In this document: one piece after another, positions 31,098 through 43,359 of the stretch | How positions within the stretch are numbered: position 1 is the stretch's first letter | Layout: each line of letters starts with the position of its first letter | Source of the DNA: Lyophyllum atratum | Lineage: Eukaryota > Basidiomycota > Agaricomycetes > Agaricales > Lyophyllaceae | Direction: 5' to 3' | DNA length: 64,000 nucleotides | NCBI GenBank assembly: GCA_014905825.1 | Contig: JACGCN010000019.1 | Span: 124,001-188,000 of the forward strand | The notes under the pieces: model-generated | The model's input: only the letters and a program-made list of their open reading frames with translations | Told to the model about the DNA's origin: nothing | The model's database searches: none | Made by a program: the position numbers and the translations under genes

Positions 31098-34000
31098 TTA
31101 CCCTTCCTCGTCGCGTAACGGTTCCAATGCACCACTAAGTGTAGCTATGTCTAAACCGGGTTTCTCCACAAGAAACACCCAGTCTTCCCATCCGGCTCCG
31201 AGCATCTCCACAGAATGCGGAGCCATACACACGACGGCCTGTATAACCCTGACATCCACAACTACCATGCGATCTTCCGCAGCCTTCTTGCATGTCCAGA
31301 GAGTATGAGATGACTCTCTGAGAAGGTCAGCGTTAGGACGGCTATAAAGACCAATCATCGCGAGCGAGCGCATCTCGGGGCCGACCTGGAGCTGGAAATA
31401 GAAATGGACCTCCCCAAATTCAAGGTTTCCCAAGTATGTGAGCTAGTGTTTTCAGTTGAAAAATTCAATTTATCTGGTGGATTGACGTACTTTGACATTT
31501 CTGGCCATCCGTAATTTATAGAGAGGTTTGAGGGCTTCTTTCCAGAGGGAGTGTGCGACTTGTCCGTTCGGCAGACGCAGACGAGCCCATCGAACAAGCG
31601 TAGGATCCGTAGTTGGAGTAATCTGGTTATCGTTCTCAAGGTAGGCTCGGAATGCTTCAGCCTCGGCGACGGAGATAGAACGAGCACATGAATCCATTGC
31701 ACGCAGGAGCACATACCCGTCTCCAAGATCCTTACCACCTCTGGGTACCAGTCCCTCCCTTCCTGCATGCCTGTCGAGCTTCGGCACCATTAACTTTAAG
31801 GCATTGATTTCAGCTCGCTGAACTGCTCGGCGGGAGAGGTGTTTGTATGGCTCGGAATGCTGCTTGAGCTCCTCTGTGAGATTTCCGATAGTTCGTTCCA
31901 TGGTCCACTGCGAATATGTAATGCCAGGGCCGACTCGTCTGACCTCGCGTGCGAGATGTGAGAGTCCGTGTACTGACTGTCGTGACATGTGGATGCGATC
32001 CTCACGGCGCTGAACATAGAGGGCCTCAAACTCGGCAATGAATTGGATCAAGTGGAGATGGGCGGTCTGAAGCTGATGTAGCATGATTGATTGCTGATAT
32101 ATAATGCGAACTCCAGAGACGAGCTTGCAGTATGAACGCCAAATTTCCGTGGGAAGGACGCAATAGAAAAGGCCTGGTCCGAGTCCAAAAAGGTACAACA
32201 AGAATTCCCAAGCTTTATGACCACTGTTGATCTTCTCCGCAGGGTTCCTAGGTGGTCGATCAAATGAACCGGGAAGGTACGGTGTGCATCGTGCAACATC
32301 TCGACCGTGAGCTAGCCATTTGTCGCCTACGAGAACAGCCCAATCCCAGGAGGCGCGTGAGTCAGTATCCGCACACTCGAACTTGCCGCGCCATAGAGGG
32401 ATGAGGAGGTCCGCAAGATTCAAAATCAAGTGCATGATGTCGGTGGGAAACATGTGAGGAATGCCAAGGTATGTCCCTTTTGGTAGACCGGAGAATAAGC
32501 TAGGTTTGCAGATGCCAGTTTCGCGCCGGTTGATTTCAAAGTCGCACTTTGTGCGGGATGAGACGACCAGGGCTAAACTGTTCTCATACCGATCAACATC
32601 TATGTCACGTACGACGTGTGCAGGTACATCGTCGTGGTTGCAACCAGGAACGTCGTAGTTGTTTGGCTTGGATAGCAGGGGGAAATAGCACGAGGCCCCC
32701 GGTTTTTTTCGTCCAACAAGTCCACACCATAGTCGACAGCCAATCTTGCCGGAGTGGCCAACAAGTCCATTCAGGTACACCATTCCGGGCCTGTCCGCCG
32801 TCGCAAGGACAATATAGATTTTCGACCTGTAGACTGAGTTTGAGCTGGCATTCCATATAGGGAGGCCTCCTGCGCGGTTGATGGCAGCTATAGGGTGAAG
32901 TCCGACGTGCAGGTACGTCTGCGCATTTTTGATCTTGTTGGGCCCTGTCAATACGCCGCCTGGGAAAACATACTTTTTCTTGTATCGAAGACCCGGGGCA
33001 AGGTTTACGAGTATCCAGATATAGACCCAGCAGTCTGAAGCTTTGTTTCGGTAGATTTGGGCACCATCGAAGGAGAGCATTAGCAAGATGTCATTCTCCA
33101 TTATATCTCCATCAGCCGTCGCCTGAAGGATATCGGACCCACAAGCTATGTCATCAAAGACGTCAATATTGCCGTCAAGCTCTAGTTGACCCAGCAGTTC
33201 TCGCAAACGCTCGTATAGGTAGCCCATTGCAGCGGCTGACTGTGCATGCCGCATGAGTGCCTGGATTGCAGCGGGGACGGGGATGGTATCGAAGGTCTGC
33301 TGTGGTTTGCCTTCTACATCGTAGCGTGGTTCGCCGCAATAAAGACATGTATCCCAATCAGACAAAGGACCTGTATACCCGATACAGCTATTCAAGCACA
33401 TGTCTTTGACGATTGGCCGTACTCCGGTGATGTTTGCGATCAGTCTTTTGACCTGGTCGTGAGAAAGAATGTTACCGTCTGGATAGGCAATGTCGACGGC
33501 TTCTTTGTTAGCAGTGTAAAATTCTACCGTGTTTGATGACATGAACATCCGTAGTGACAGAAGTGTATCGCGATCGTCTGTTTCGTCGAGCTCCACTGGT
33601 TCACGGGGTGGTTCCTTCAATGCAGCGATGTCGTCTTCGGTCAGGTCACCATTCTCCAATGTAGCGTTCTGAAGACATTGATTATATAACTGCGCGAGTC
33701 GTATATCAAGCAGGTTGCTGAGCTGAGCTGGATCATCGTTAGAAGATTCTGGCTCCAAGTTTGGCTCCTCCTGGTCGCCACCAGAATTATCAAACATGTG
33801 ATCAGCATGACTTCCTGCATCAGGTGAAGGAGATCGTGAGGGCGTCGGGGGAGACTGAGAACCAAGCCGAGAATGAGAGCGAGACTGAGAACCAGGCCGA
33901 GAATGAGAGCGAGAACGAGAACGAGACAGCCGACCAAGTGATCCAGCATCAGAACCAGTACGAGAATGCACCCGAGACGGGGAACGAGAGGGAACATGTG

Positions 34001-34312
34001 GAACGCTCGTGTTGGTCATCTGAGGACAGAACTGAATATTGTGAGTTCGAGGTGAACAGTACGCATCACCTCATTATCATGCCCAGCTGTATGCGCTTCT
34101 CCTTCGAATTCATTTGGTTGTTGCCGATGCGGACTTATGGTATTGACGGATCTTGGGATAAGAGATGATTGTGCTGTGGTGTGGACAACGCCTTCTCGAT
34201 ACTTTCGGTGGTTGTAGTATGTTCCTCTGGAGACTTCTTTCCTGCGCTTGCAGTACCTGGCGCAGTCGCAAAAATAGCGTAGTGTTACACCGGGGCCTGG
34301 AACTACGGGCAT
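31098..34312 (-). CDS. CACTA (En/Spm)-type transposase, Tnp2-like
   Basis: Large transposase, apparently intact. Exon 1 starts MPVVPGPGVTLRYFCDCARY with a basic CKRRKEVSRGTYYNHRKY block, as in basidiomycete CACTA proteins. After an in-phase intron comes one very long exon (31496-34019). It has an RS/RP-rich region, VRPIVKDMCLNSC ... DTCLYCGEPRYD, DILLMLSFDGAQIYRNK, LHPIAAINRAGGLPIW, GCRLWCGLVGRKKPGASCYF, the MFPTDIMHLILNLADLLIP motif and GPGITYSQWTMERTIGNL. A final intron (31440-31495) joins to YLGNLEFGEVHFYFQL and VVVDVRVIQAVVCM. Catalytic acids probably include the Asp residues in SFDGA and PTDIMH (inference). Terminal CACTA repeats were looked for and not found. It lies next to the right end of the KDZ element on the minus strand. 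Confidence 0.8.
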
Positions 34313-35620
34313 ATTGACAGGAGGGAGAGGCGGTGCTGCAACTTGGGTGGGACGGAGCACGATCACAAAACTGAAGCAAGACAAGACGAGATCAAAGAGA
34401 AGTGACTTGAATTCACGGAGACTAGAGAAGTACATAGACAGAAGATCGACAAGCACAATCTGTCGACGTCACTGGTTCCAAGGGTATACCGGATTTAAAC
34501 TCCGACACCCCGGCCTGGTAGGTTAGTCCAAGCCTCGGGCTTGAAAAAAAAAAGTGGAGGTCACCAGAAAACCCTCAAATTTGGGTGACCAGTGGCCATA
34601 CATGGTACATTGACAGCTTATGGCACTGAAAATGATTTGAATTCGAGGGAAAATGGTATTAAATGCCGAAAACTAGATGTCTAGAGATTCTAGCAGTCCA
34701 ATTATGCTATAGCACCGAACCTCTAACGGTAAGTTGACCAGCAGTGTCAAGTGGGTAAGCCTCCGAAGAGTTGAAGGACACATGTTGTAAGTCATTATTT
34801 TCAACTTAGGACACAAAAAATCGCCTTCTGTGTATCCTAATATCTTGAACCCACTGCTTATTGCCAGAGACCGCAATTGCGCAGAGCTTGATCAATTGAT
34901 CGCCGGCAATCAGCGATCAAATTACTATATATGGGCATGTGCCTGATTACGTAGTTGGTTAGTCCACCGTCCAAGGTCGAAAAAATAATTCCGACCCCGG
35001 GTCATATTTTCAGAAGCCGGTATACCCTTGACTGGTTCTTCGTCGCTGTCAAGAGCAGCCTGCTTCGATGTCGCTTGATTACCTCTGTTTGGCTTGAATC
35101 TCCTCGTTCCCGCCCGACGGACTTTTCACTGGGCTTCAGCTGCGACTTCGACTTCGACTTCGGCCAACTTTGAATAAGGCTAGTATGAAGGTGACGGGCC
35201 CTTCCTAAGTACATCATTGCCACAATTACGTCCGAGCCGCACCCATCGGCCATGTCATACGTCCTCGGAAACTACTGGGAACGCCCCCGCGCTCTACCTC
35301 TGAAAATGCATCCATTCCCAAGTGCCTGGGTCCCAGGTGCAAGTGAACGACACGATTTCTCAGCCCCCACCCGGCCAGTTATCGGTCATAACCCATTACA
35401 GTACCCAACAAGGTACCCAAACACCCGCCAACACATCAGACGCGTAATTCGGAAATCGGACTTACGCAAAGCCAAAAGAGCCAAATCGGCTTGGCTCCTT
35501 CATCCCACCACGCGGTCCAACCTCGGCCCGGCCGATGGGACTTCAGACCACCTCTCAAGCCCTGCAAGGCAACATGTTAAAGTTTGATCTTAGGTTCCTT
35601 CATTCCACGAATCCACGACG
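34313..35620. other. intergenic with repeat remnants
   Basis: No gene recognised. Contains CCAAGGGTATACCGG at 34483-34497 and an inverted version (CCGGTATACCCTTG) at 35018-35031, plus two GGTTAGTCC copies (34520 and 34959). This suggests a short inverted-repeat element. The DLD promoter lies at the right edge. Confidence 0.4.
35085..35182. repeat. second member of the MITE-like family
   Basis: ACTTTTCACTGGGCTTCAGC, then TGCGACTTCGACTTCGACTT, then CGGCCAACTTTGAATAAGG (about 35123-35178) is the reverse complement of the outer parts of the repeat at 9838-10345. Confidence 0.6.
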
Positions 35621-38094
35621 ATGGCCTCGCTGCTGAAGGAATGCGCACGACGTGGCCACCGCCAGCTCTCTCTTTGCTCTGCGCGGCCGCTCTTCGTCGC
35701 CCCACTGCGTGCTTTGATAGGGGCTGAAGCGGCGCGGCGGAAGTATTCCACGAACTCCTCAGGCGATTACGCTGGTCGACCCACTCAGTCAGCAGGCGCG
35801 AGCAGCAGTGCGGGGAAGAGCTCTTCATGGGTGCTCCTTGTCATATCCTCCATCGCCAGTGGCCTCGTCGGGTTCAAAATAGCAAGCACCCAAGCAGACT
35901 CGACGTCCGCGAGAACCGGGGACGGTCAGGAACCACGATTTGGGTCGCCGGACGAGTTTAAGCAGGCCATAGAGGCGCTCAGAGCCGCATTCCCTGACCC
36001 AGACACTGTTTCGACCGATGCTGAGGACTTGCGGATTCATGGATTCTCGGATTACGACTATCGGCCAGGTATGTATCGTTGCTCGTATAATCAAAAAGTT
36101 ATGGCATCTGAAGTGCGTGATTTAGGCTCGGGTCTGCCCAGTGTTGTTTTCTATCCGAATACCACGGAGGATGTGGTAGAGATGGTCAGGATTGCTACGA
36201 AGTACAGGATGCCGGTCATTCCGTATTCTGGTGCTACGAGCTTGGAGGGACAAGTTCGCAGCGTGAGATGACACATTCTGGGGCTGTGGGAGAAGATACT
36301 TATCCGATCTGATAGCACCTTGTGGGAGGAATTTGCGTTGATCTGTCTGGCATGGACCGCATTCTGGAGATACACGGTGAATACTTTAATGTATCATATG
36401 ACGACCCGACACTTGACATCCTCAATTTAGAGGCGGACTCTGACCTCGTGTGCCAGCCCGGAGCTAGATGGATGGACATAAACGATACCTTGAAGGAGAA
36501 AGGCAAGCACCTCGCTTGTAATTTAACCACTACCAAAACTAACTTCATGCGAAATGCGCAGGCATACCGCTGTTCTTCCCAGTACGTCGCATTCCCTCTT
36601 CGCGAAATAGAAACTAACCCGATGACCACGTAAACTAGCTTGACCCTGGACCTGGCGCGACTATCGGTGGCATGCTCAGCACCGGATGTTCCGGAAGTAC
36701 GTTCTATCACATTCCCATATCGACGCCGGGCTCACAGCTAACCTTCCCCAGCTAACGCAGTACGATACGGCACAGCCAAGGCCGAATGGTTCCTCAACGC
36801 AGTACGTACCCCCCAATCCAGACTCTAAGTATACCAAGGTCTGATCCCCACAGACCGTCGTCCTCCCCTCTGGCGAAGTCATCAAGACGCGCCGCAGATC
36901 GAGAAAGTCCTCAGCAGGATTCGACACCACCAAGCTCTTCATCGGGGCTGAGGGAACGCTCGGAATCGTAACGGAAGGTGTGTTGGGTGGCTCTCTCGCA
37001 TAACGTCCGTCCGAGGCTTACGGAAGTACAGTGACGATCCGCCTGGCCCCTGTCTTGCCTACTACTATCGCCGTCGTTCAATTCCCCGACGTACGCAGGG
37101 CCACAGAAGCCTCGATCGAAGTGATGAACCAAGGCGTCGGCATCCGTAAGCCCTTCCCCCCTCCCCCTCTCCTCCCATACCCTTTCCCATCTAACGCACG
37201 CCCCAAACCCCTCCCGCAGAATGCGTCGAGCTCGTCGACGACCGCTTCATGGCCGCCACCAACAAATTCGGCATGTCCCGCCGCAAGTGGCCCGAAAAAG
37301 ACAGCCTCTTCTTCAAGTTCCAAGGACCCACACAGGCCTCCCTCCTCGACACCGCGCGGGTGGTGCAGCAGATCGTGGAGAAGCATGGCGGGACGGGGTT
37401 CGAGCTGGCGCGGAGTAAGAAGGAGGCGGAGGATCTGTGGCAGGATCGGAAGAATGCGCATTATGCGGGGATGGCGCTTTTGGAGGGGGCGAGTGCGTGC
37501 CCGACGGACGTTTGGTGAGTGCTCCGTGCGCTGTGTTTTGTGTTAGGGTTACGTGGGGAGCTGATGTGTGTAATTGGGTGGGGTAGTGTCCCGGTGTCGA
37601 AGCTGCCGGAGCTGGTGTATGAGACGAAGAAGGATATGGCGCGGCTGGGTATCGTAGCGACGATCGTTGGACACGTCGGGGACGGGAACTTCCATGCGCA
37701 GCTGTTGTTCCGTGACGATGAAGAGTATAAGAAGGTCAGGGAGGCGGTGGACCGGATGGTCCACCGCGCCATTGCCCTCGATGGGACATGTGAGTTCTCT
37801 TTCTTCATCACGACACCTTCGGGAACGGAGACCTGACGTCGGGGTGTGTAGGTACGGGAGAACATGGGGTTGGCGTTGGTAAGAAGGGTTACCTTGTTGA
37901 GGAATTGGGTGTGGGGACTGTGGAGCTCATGAAGACGATCAAACGGACGATCGACCCTCTGGGGCTGTTCAATCCTGGAAAGGTCAGACAAGTTCTGGAA
38001 CTCCTGGGGGTAAACGATGAGCTGATATCAATTCTCATAGCTGTATCCCGACGACGAGGATATCGCTAAGAAGCCAGATCCAAAGCGAGCTTAA
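35621..38094 (+). CDS. DLD1: D-lactate dehydrogenase (cytochrome), mitochondrial
   Basis: FAD flavoprotein that oxidises D-lactate to pyruvate and passes electrons to cytochrome c at the inner mitochondrial membrane. N-terminus is Arg/Ser-rich ([20 protein letters not shown]), a mitochondrial targeting peptide, followed by a hydrophobic anchor [18 protein letters not shown]. The FAD-binding-4 domain shows [72 protein letters not shown] and [16 protein letters not shown]. The FAD-oxidase C domain shows [29 protein letters not shown] (catalytic/metal His) and [15 protein letters not shown], ending KPDPKRA. About ten short introns and no damage seen. L- versus D-stereochemistry is assigned from family resemblance. 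Housekeeping gene flanking the transposon cluster. Confidence 0.92.
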
Positions 38095-38252
38095 GCCACG
38101 TCTGCCAGAGAAGTTGTAATTGTACTTTTGCTGGGCGAGGGTGGTCTGTTTAGGACTGTATGCGCCTCAAAATTTGCTTGAAGTATTCATAGAGAGAATG
38201 CTTAGCGAGTTCTTAGACACATCCAATAAAGGCATCGCATTACACAAAAAGA

Positions 38253-39897
38253 TCACTTGACAGCGACAGTGGGTGCCTGAGCCTCAGATTTTGCAACGCC
38301 ACCACCACCACCTCCACCACCACCCTGCTGCGCCGTCCGGCCCACAGCCACACCCAGAGCCTGTGTCCGCAATGCCAGCCCCCGAGTCTTCTCGATGACG
38401 GTCTGGTAGATGGGCAGTGGCGGACGGTTGATCTCGATGACGTTCTGCGCGAATTACATCAGACTATGAGGCTAGGAGGAGGGTGGAAAGTAAGCGTACC
38501 TTTTCCAAATCGATCTTAGCATCGGCACCCATCCGTGTCTCCCGAATCAGGTTCACGATCCATTTTTCGCCTTCATCACGTGATAGGTTCAGACGTTCGG
38601 AGAGGTCACTACGGGTTGAAACGTCAGTTGCAGGCGGGAGGATAACGCGCGAGCGGGACGTACCCAATGTCTATCTTTTGATGAATCCTGCAGTAGGCTT
38701 CGCTGATCAGATACCGCGCATTGTCCAAGAACTCCTCCCTGAACTCTCCCAGGAAGAAATCATCCCCCACGACCTTCTCCGCCAGCGTCAGCTCCCTTTG
38801 CGCCGCCTCAAAGTCGAACTCGATGTACAGCTCCTTCAAGAACGACGTCACAGGATCCTGGTACTGATACTCCTCCGTCTGTATAACCTTGACCACCTCC
38901 CTAATCGCGTTCCTCACCCTAGTCGACACCGGCGCCGCAGCACTCGCAGGCTGGGACGCGGACTTGCGGGAGAGGATGGCGGCGGTCGCGAGGTAGCGCA
39001 GGACCCACGGACACGACGTCTGGATGGTGTTGAGGTAGGTCGGGGAGAGGAAGGTCTCGAGGAGGAGCGTGCGGCCCTGCGGGTGGTTGAAGTAGACGAA
39101 GAGGCACCAGTGTGCGAGCCAGGTGCGCGAGTGCAGCTGGACGAGGGCGGGTTCGGGGGCGGAGGAGGCGCTGGCGGCGGAGGGGACGAGGATGGAGGCG
39201 GGGGCGCGGGAGTCGATGGCGTCGCGCAGGGTGTTGAGCTCCTCGAGGGCGACGTCCCAGCGCCCGGTGAGGATGTCGGAGGCGAGTTTGCCCCAGTGCG
39301 CGGAGGTGTTCAGGTCGTTGTCGGTGGAGAGCACCCGGAAATGGTATAGGTAGTCCGCTGCACCGCTGTAGTTCCCGTACGAATACTGGAACTGGCCGAA
39401 GTTGTACAGGGCGGTGATTTGGTCTAGGGTGAGCTGGGGAGTTGGTCAGGTATGGGTCGATTGGTGTGTGTTGGATGGTGCTCACGTTGTAGTTATCCTT
39501 GAGGTATTGTAGGTTCTGGTTCTTGTCCTGACGCAGCGCTTGCGCGACGTCTGGGTTTTCAATGACATCCAGGACGGCCTGCGCCTCCTGCTGCAGGCGC
39601 TCATGGGTCGAGACGGCATTGGTCCGCTTTTCGTCGAATTCTAGTCGCCATCAGCCCAGCCCCTCCACAACATACCACACACAACTCACCTGCCGGGACC
39701 TCCTGATCCGGATGTATCTGCTCAAACAGACTAACAGCATAATCGAACATGTTCGTTCCCTTCGCCAGCTCATATTGGGCAGCCTGGACCTCCTCGACGG
39801 GGAAGAGCGATATGTCTACGAGATGGGCGAGGAGAGGAAAGGATAAGTGGCGATCCAGGTAGGGGATTATCGTTTTGGAGAGATCGTGTTCCGCCAT
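38253..39897 (-). CDS. INT6: translation initiation factor eIF3 subunit e (INT6)
   Basis: Core subunit of eIF3, which binds the 40S ribosome during initiation in the cytoplasm. The ATG at 39895-39897 gives [20 protein letters not shown], then [20 protein letters not shown], the eIF3e N-terminal domain. Next, [33 protein letters not shown], and the PCI domain [19 protein letters not shown] ... FKNA-equivalent [37 protein letters not shown] and [11 protein letters not shown]. The C-terminus has [20 protein letters not shown] and a glycine run (CCACCACCACC tract at about 38300) before [14 protein letters not shown]. Three to four short introns. Apparently intact. It converges with DLD1: the two 3' ends are 158 bp apart. 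Confidence 0.93.
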
Positions 39898-40057
39898 TTT
39901 GAGGGTCGCCGCTGTGGAGGGTGTTGGGCGACGGAGTAGGTGCGATCGACGTCGAGAACAACGGTGAAGGTGCAAAACTTTTTGGGACACAGCCACAGAC
40001 ACGTGGGTTGTCCTAGTCACTTGCACCAATATCGCCACGCTGGGAGACCTTTTGTCA

Positions 40058-40150
40058 TCCGGTATGGTGTAACGGCTAACATTGCCGCCTTTCATGTACG
40101 ATTTGCCACGTGTAACGCGGCAGCTCGGGGTTCGACTCCCCGTACCGGAA
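40058..40150 (+). tRNA. tRNA-Glu (UUC) with 21 nt intron
   Basis: Acceptor TCCGGTA pairs perfectly with TACCGGA. A box TGGTGTAACGG, anticodon arm GCCGC-CTTTCA...C-GCGGC with anticodon TTC, intron TGTACGATTTGCCACGTGTAA directly after position 37, T arm CGGGGTTCGACTCCCCG. All stems pair. Confidence 0.93.
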
Positions 40151-42689
40151 TTAACAACTTTGTTTCTTTTTTCGTCACATCCCACCCTGCCAGCCTGGCC
40201 AACGTGCAAAAGGCAACGACTCCATGCATGATGCGCCTCCTTGGTTGGATCATTAGAGGTCCGTATGCTGTTACGGTACACACATCAAGCTTCCCGTATG
40301 CCAATTATCTAGTCTTGAAATCCTTCCAAGTACCCTGATACAACTCAACAATTCCGCGTATGGGCCTCTTGTATCCCGCTCAATCATCTTTCACTTCCCT
40401 CCTAGCCACACTCAGAACAGCCTATGCCAACACCGCACAATCAGCACATAAAGGCTCTGTCGAGTCCAACCGTCTCCGTTGTCAACTCGCTGTAGCCTCC
40501 TTCCAAATTACAGTTACCGGCGCTCGCACACTGGGCCTTCACTAGGTCCTCATAAATCTAACTCATCGGCGATGATCATCCCATTGTCCATTCCACGAAA
40601 CTGCACTGCGCAGTGCGGTCCATGCTGTGGAAGAGTCTAAAACACGAGATCCACGTAGGCCGCTCATTTTTGCTACTTGAGATATAATTGGGCTGAAGCG
40701 GACCGGCATACGGTGTCGTATTGGGGGATAGGACGGAGACTGGTCGCGCGTCGCGAGATGGGGTAGGGCGCGGTCTTGGCGCGCGACGGTTCTGCGGCGC
40801 CAGGGATACTGTCCGTATTCGAGGAGACGCAAGTACGATGGATGGTGGAGACGTTTGGACGAAACGGGAGGATAACTTGGGCTGGGCGAAGTGTACGGCG
40901 GATCGCCCGCCAATTGTTCACCTATGGCTCTCCAAGGCTTCGCTTGGAGTACCCCGACATCCATGTCCAATCCGTCAGGAACAAGAACATATAGCAGGAG
41001 ATGACGAACATCGCCGCCTCCGCTCGACGCCAGACTCGAGAGCTCTAGGATATTCGACTCTGGATTCAGTTCATTCGGCCACCCGGACGGGTAGGGTGGT
41101 GGGTCCTCGTGAGCTGGGCTACGAGAGATGGAGAAGGCGAGGAGGAAGTTGGGGATAAGTTTGGCGCCGGAGGATGATGGGGACGTGAGGCGTATGGGGC
41201 TGGTGCGGGAGTATTTCTCTGCTTGTCCACGGGCGGGTGTCTAAGTATCTGGGATTTGCGAATGCTATGCCACTCATGGCCTGATGATCGTTTCAACTTT
41301 TGCTCGTGATAGTGCAGGCGCAGAAGAAATCCATCCCATCGTCCGCCAAACAGCACCACTTCCGACGTATAAGGCGGATTCTGTCTCATCACTCCCTGCT
41401 AACGGATTCACACTCAAAAGAACAGAACTATAATCTGGATTCGGAGTCGTGAAGGCGCATGGGGACTCGTGATGACGAGGACCGTCAGAGAGCTACGAGA
41501 AGATCCGTCAGTGACGACACTTCCAAGAGAAAATCAGAATGCGCACCAACAACAATCACGAATCCTCCTCGAAGCCCGCATACCTCACGACGCGCTCGTT
41601 GCCAGATACGAACACTCTACTCTCCATTATGTCCAGATTTACTGATTGCCGACGTAACTTGCTATTCCTTGATTCACAGGGAAAGCTGCGAAAAATAGAT
41701 TAGCGAGGACGTTGCGAGGAACAAAACGGACTACATACCAAGAAGTCGCACTCGCAACTCAAGAATCAGCACCGCTCACAGCTCCCGTTGGGAAACTCTC
41801 ACTATAGACTATAGGAAACTCTCACTATAGAAGTCTTCGGCCAGCGACATCTACCGTGTCGAAGCCTGGGGGACTTTCAAGAATTCACTCTATCAATCCT
41901 TGAGTAAAGGCAATAAGGTGACAGGTCTCGTTCAACGCACCTCACGGCTTTAAGGCGATCGCTAGCATGAGCATAGACGTAGGATAATGAATCGGATGGT
42001 CATGGGCTGTCCTTTAGTCATGGTCGACGCGCGAGCTTGCTCAGTGAGGGATTCGAGCAATATTACCTAGTGGAGGTCCGGGAAGTTGAAGGAACAAGAG
42101 CAGTGGCCCTATTGACACGTGGGAGCCCCGATCAACTTCTGCTGTCACTGCGGCCAGTGTTGATGTCTGCCACGCCTTACCCTCCCTCTTCACGAATTCA
42201 CGAACACCACTCACAAAACAGCATCTGTAGTTTTAGAACACGAAACTCATAACATACCTTTTGTATCCTTTCTGAAATAGCATGAATTTTACGATCCTCC
42301 CTATGCTTTCGCGTCGTTTGAGTGCCAAGGTGTACAATTAACGCGTGCCTAATCTTGAATAATGATCACTTGGCGGTTTCATATTGTGTGCGGCGGTTGC
42401 ATATGAAAACAAGTGTTGAGGAAATCTTGTCGCAATGCTTCATCGTCCGCGAATCTCAGTCTGTCATATATATCGGAGAGGAGTACGAAACGAGCCAGAA
42501 AATATGATCCTACTACTATCAGACAAGTCAGAGTCACGGACCTCGAGGCAAAGAGATTCCCGCTTTCACACGGTCTTTCTCAGTTCCTCCTTTCCCGTCC
42601 TCCTCCTCCGATGTTGTCTCTCGGACAGTCTATGGATACCATGAGCGTAAAAAGTTTCTCTTTCTACCGTTTCTGCTTCAAGTTCACTC
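40151..42689. other. long stretch without a recognised gene
   Basis: Several open frames (for example 40563-40970 minus, 40776-40994 plus) have some protein-like pieces (VRWMVETFGRNGRITWAGR), but no family, no clean exon chain and many stops. A 17 bp direct repeat GGAAACTCTCACTATAG occurs at 41791-41807 and 41814-41830. Confidence 0.35.
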
Positions 42690-43191
42690 ATTTTGCTCCC
42701 AGCTGTCCAACACACCATCCCACCTCCCCCCCAATACCGACAACCCGGCAATTCCAGATCAAATTGTCCCTCCAGTCCCCAGGCGTCCACAAGAGTTTAA
42801 GAATCATCGCGTATTCTACGGCTTTACGGTTTCCCGAGACTGGCTCATCACCTACTGCGAGCAGAACAGCCATCGCGTCAGGAACTACCAACCCGGCAAC
42901 ACGAACTTCACTAAAATCTATCTCGCTAGGAAGCTGTTGGCCTCATCGTCGGGAATCAAGGGTCTTCGGATTGAGCGGGTCCTGCCTCAAGATTACCTCG
43001 AGCGCGGTGGCGACGACTTGGACTCGAACGGCTGTTGGCCGGTGCTCGTGTCGGTGTGCAGCTCGATGAGGAGTTCTTTTATCAACAGGCCCAGCAAGCC
43101 GCAGTTGGAGAAACTGAAGAGCATCATGGGTGGAAGGGAACCAGATTGGTATGTTGATGCCCATCTGCCGGAGCACTACAGCGAAGACTAG
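42690..43191 (+). CDS. hypothetical protein
   Basis: Not recognised. A single open exon reads NTDNPAIPDQIVPPVPRRPQ, then FKNHRVFYGFTVSRDWLITY, CEQNSHRVRNYQPGNTNFTK, ARKLLASSSGIKGLRIERV and a C-terminal PSKPQLEKLKSIMGG, ending EHYSED. Composition and length look coding. The same frame stays open upstream to about 42610 with no ATG, so a 5' exon is missing from this call. It could be a fungus-specific gene of about 170-200 residues. Confidence 0.4.
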
Positions 43192-43359
43192 GACTGCGAC
43201 GTGCCACTCTTCTTATGTAAGTTTTTTTTGTTTTTGCGCTGTTCGCAAGCCACTGAGCCTTTGCGATAGATCCTCGTTCCACACGCAATCGTGTCGTTGC
43301 TATCGCTCATCATTACCTCGCTTTGCTATATCGAATACTTTGCACTTTGTACGATCCAT

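Noticed and set aside
29463..34600. CACTA terminal inverted repeats
   Set aside because: Looked for CACTA at one end and TAGTG at the other near the expected limits; no convincing matching pair was found, so no element boundaries were drawn.
37078..37991. Two long minus-strand open frames over DLD1
   Set aside because: Antisense shadows of conserved FAD-oxidase exons.
38919..39485. 188-codon Arg/Pro-rich open frame opposite or shifted to eIF3e
   Set aside because: Out-of-frame shadow of the GC-rich eIF3e exon.
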